Of a stretch of DNA of 64,000 nucleotides, positions 62,301-64,000 are shown one piece after another. The notes beneath the pieces are model-generated. The model did no database searches. It had not been told where the DNA came from and saw only the letters and a list, made by a program, of their open reading frames with translations. Source of the DNA: Embiotoca jacksoni (taxonomy: Eukaryota; Chordata; Actinopteri; Embiotocidae). Both the position numbers and the translations under genes were made by a program. Numbering within the stretch: the stretch's first letter is position 1; each line of letters starts with the position of its first letter. Location of the stretch: assembly GCA_022577435.1 (NCBI GenBank), contig JAKOON010000011.1:11375636-11439635 (forward strand), given 5' to 3'.

Positions 62301-64000
62301 AAAAAAAAGATCCTCATAACCACCCGATGCTCCCGCTGCGGTCTCTCCTCCGTCCCCTGAATCAGTCACTAAAAATATCCACAAATCAGCTGAAAACAAA
62401 AAGGAAGGTGGACAGGAAGTCGCGATGACTCAAAGTGTGACGATGGCGTGTTCCCTTGGAAAACTGCATGCATGTTAAAGAGTCGTGCGCGCGCGTGTGT
62501 GTGTGTGTGTGTGTGTGTGTGTAACACTACTTCCAGCCGTTTGAGGGAAGAGCTGTGTTGGAGGTCAAATCTGCTCTTTCGTAGTGACTCACTGATTTTT
62601 GTTTTGTTCGAGGGAGAACATACGGGGGGAAAACTACATATTTGAAACAGCACTAATCTGTCGAAAAAACACAATTGGAAGCATTTAATTTGGAACACGG
62701 CAACCTTGTGGTTGTTACGAGTCTCGTACGACGTGTTAAGCTCCCGCTGCGTTTTTTTTTTTTTTTTTTAATCCTGCAGCCAGAACCTGCGGCGACTACC
62801 TCTGCTCACACCGTCCGGGTCAATCGAGCGGCCACCGGGTGGAGTTCAATAAAGGTTGTTCAAACAAGCTGGCAGCGTCCTCTGCGAGGACAAAAGAGAG
62901 ACTTTGTCCAGCTCCGACTGCTCGGCTGCCTGGTTCATGATGTGTTGCGTTTTGTCTTATCTTATACTTGTTTCAGCGTTTCTAGAATACCTAAAATGAC
63001 CTTAATGACCTGCTGAGATTACCACACTATTGTGGTGCGTTCATGGACACCCGTGAAGTGGGAAAATTCAGGACTTCGAATGGGTGAAAGCACCCGGGAA
63101 AAGTGAAGAGGGCGGCAAGAGCTTGGAGGAGGAGGTCTGAGGTCACCTGACGCGGCAGCGTTTGTGGTGAAAAGGGCGAAATTTACTTTGCCTGAAAATA
63201 AGGTGAAATATCCAGCCGTGGTTAGCCGAGCCGACCGAGCCAGCTCGCTGTGCTGAACGGCGAAGTCAGGACATCGAAACGTGCAGAAAGTACCCACTCA
63301 TTCTGACGTCGTGAGCTCCGTTTGTTTTGTTTATTGACAACACAGCAGATTTTCTGCTGGCGGCCATGTTGCCTGTTTGTAAAACTCTCTCAACAGGGGA
63401 GACTGATGTTCCCAAAAGGGAACTTTTACCAATTCCCTGAACACGCTCTGAAAATGAATAATTATATTCAGTGACAGCGGATATACAGCTTTCCATTCAC
63501 GGGAACGAGCACCAGCTTCCGATCGGTCGTCGGCGACATTTCAAGCCGACGTTCCAATTTTGCTGCTGAGCTAGCGCTCAGGAACATTATCCGAAGTTGC
63601 AGATTCACGTTAAGTCATGGCTATCGTGATCGGTGATGTGTTTAAATGCGTTTCCGAGCGGTTTTTTTATTTGTTAACATTAGCTGTCGAGACATTACCG
63701 AGTGCCAACCGCGGTAGCTACGGGCTGGAAAACGGGCTAACGCAAAGATTGTTTATGAACCAACAGAAGTGTCACTCTGTTGATCTTTTCCAATGCTCAT
63801 TTTCCAAAACATTTAAATAATACTCACGGTCTTTTCTGCGTCCATCAAAATATTGTCATCCGAGCGTGGAAACACCGACATGCAGTAAATGTTTACTGGA
63901 TAGAAGCCAGTTGTGTTTCATAGTTTAGCTATGTTGCCGCTGACGACTGCAGCTAATCAGATCTAAAAATTCTCCCGGCTCTGAATCTGCCTATTATATA

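Larger units (their letters stand above)
57298..64000. other. grk3 intron 1 (3' part, cut by window)
   Basis: 6.7 kb upstream of exon 2 in gene sense. Contents: (GGA)n by the acceptor, G- and C-runs at 57.5-57.6 kb, an A/T-rich block at 57.9-58.9 kb ending in an oligo-A tract of about 31 bases, (TG)n at 59.4 kb, the GGACTGGTTTTA minisatellite, and the LINE 3' end. The family's 113-bp exon 1 was searched for on the minus strand and not found. Confidence 0.7.

Noticed and set aside
62369..62698. 109-codon minus-strand frame near the LINE end
   Set aside because: No splice context or similarity; partly a translated (CA)n tract.
63836..63865. Possible short exon on the minus strand, MDAEKT followed by GTGAGTATT
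   Set aside because: Six codons with a donor-like sequence is not enough; it does not resemble grk3 exon 1 and no supporting upstream signal was seen.

Overview
The window is vertebrate nuclear DNA, most likely from a ray-finned (percomorph-type) fish. It holds parts of two intron-rich genes, both on the minus strand. The fish assignment is an inference from the grk3-myo18b gene pair with moderately compact introns (many of 80-150 bp), very dense (CA)n/(TG)n microsatellites, and scattered remnants of LINEs, a Tc1/mariner-type MITE and short dispersed repeats. I saw no prokaryotic, viral, CRISPR or rRNA/tRNA signal.

Right and centre (23925-57297): grk3 (ADRBK2), the G-protein-coupled-receptor kinase 3 gene. 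Twenty exons were placed with AG/GT boundaries and unbroken phase. They cover residues 38-688 of a 688-residue protein: RH domain, AGC kinase domain, clathrin box, PH domain and the C-terminus ending in NSNGL. Exon 1 (about 37 codons) lies beyond base 64000, so 57298-64000 is the 3' part of intron 1. Intron 2 (13.7 kb) is the largest complete intron.

Middle (12871-23924): about 11 kb with no convincing gene. It holds the grk3 3' UTR, probably unplaced 5' exons of myo18b (one proline-rich candidate at 15122-15178), and many simple repeats and A/T homopolymers.

Left (1-12870): sixteen phase-compatible exons of myo18b (unconventional myosin XVIIIB). They encode 785 residues: the end of a low-complexity N-terminal extension with a short polyglutamine run, an SH3-like segment, and most of the motor domain with P-loop, switch I-like and switch II-like motifs. 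The gene runs off the left edge inside the motor domain. The pair lies head to tail, as GRK3 and MYO18B do on human chromosome 22.

The two proteins share no pathway: GRK3 desensitises receptors at the plasma membrane and MYO18B is a sarcomere-associated myosin. The more unusual features are non-coding. (CA)n/(TG)n tracts directly abut at least ten splice sites. A duplicated segment flanks one myo18b exon. A MITE with intact TA-flanked inverted ends sits in grk3 intron 17. There are two LINE remnants, several dispersed repeat families, and a 32-bp minisatellite.
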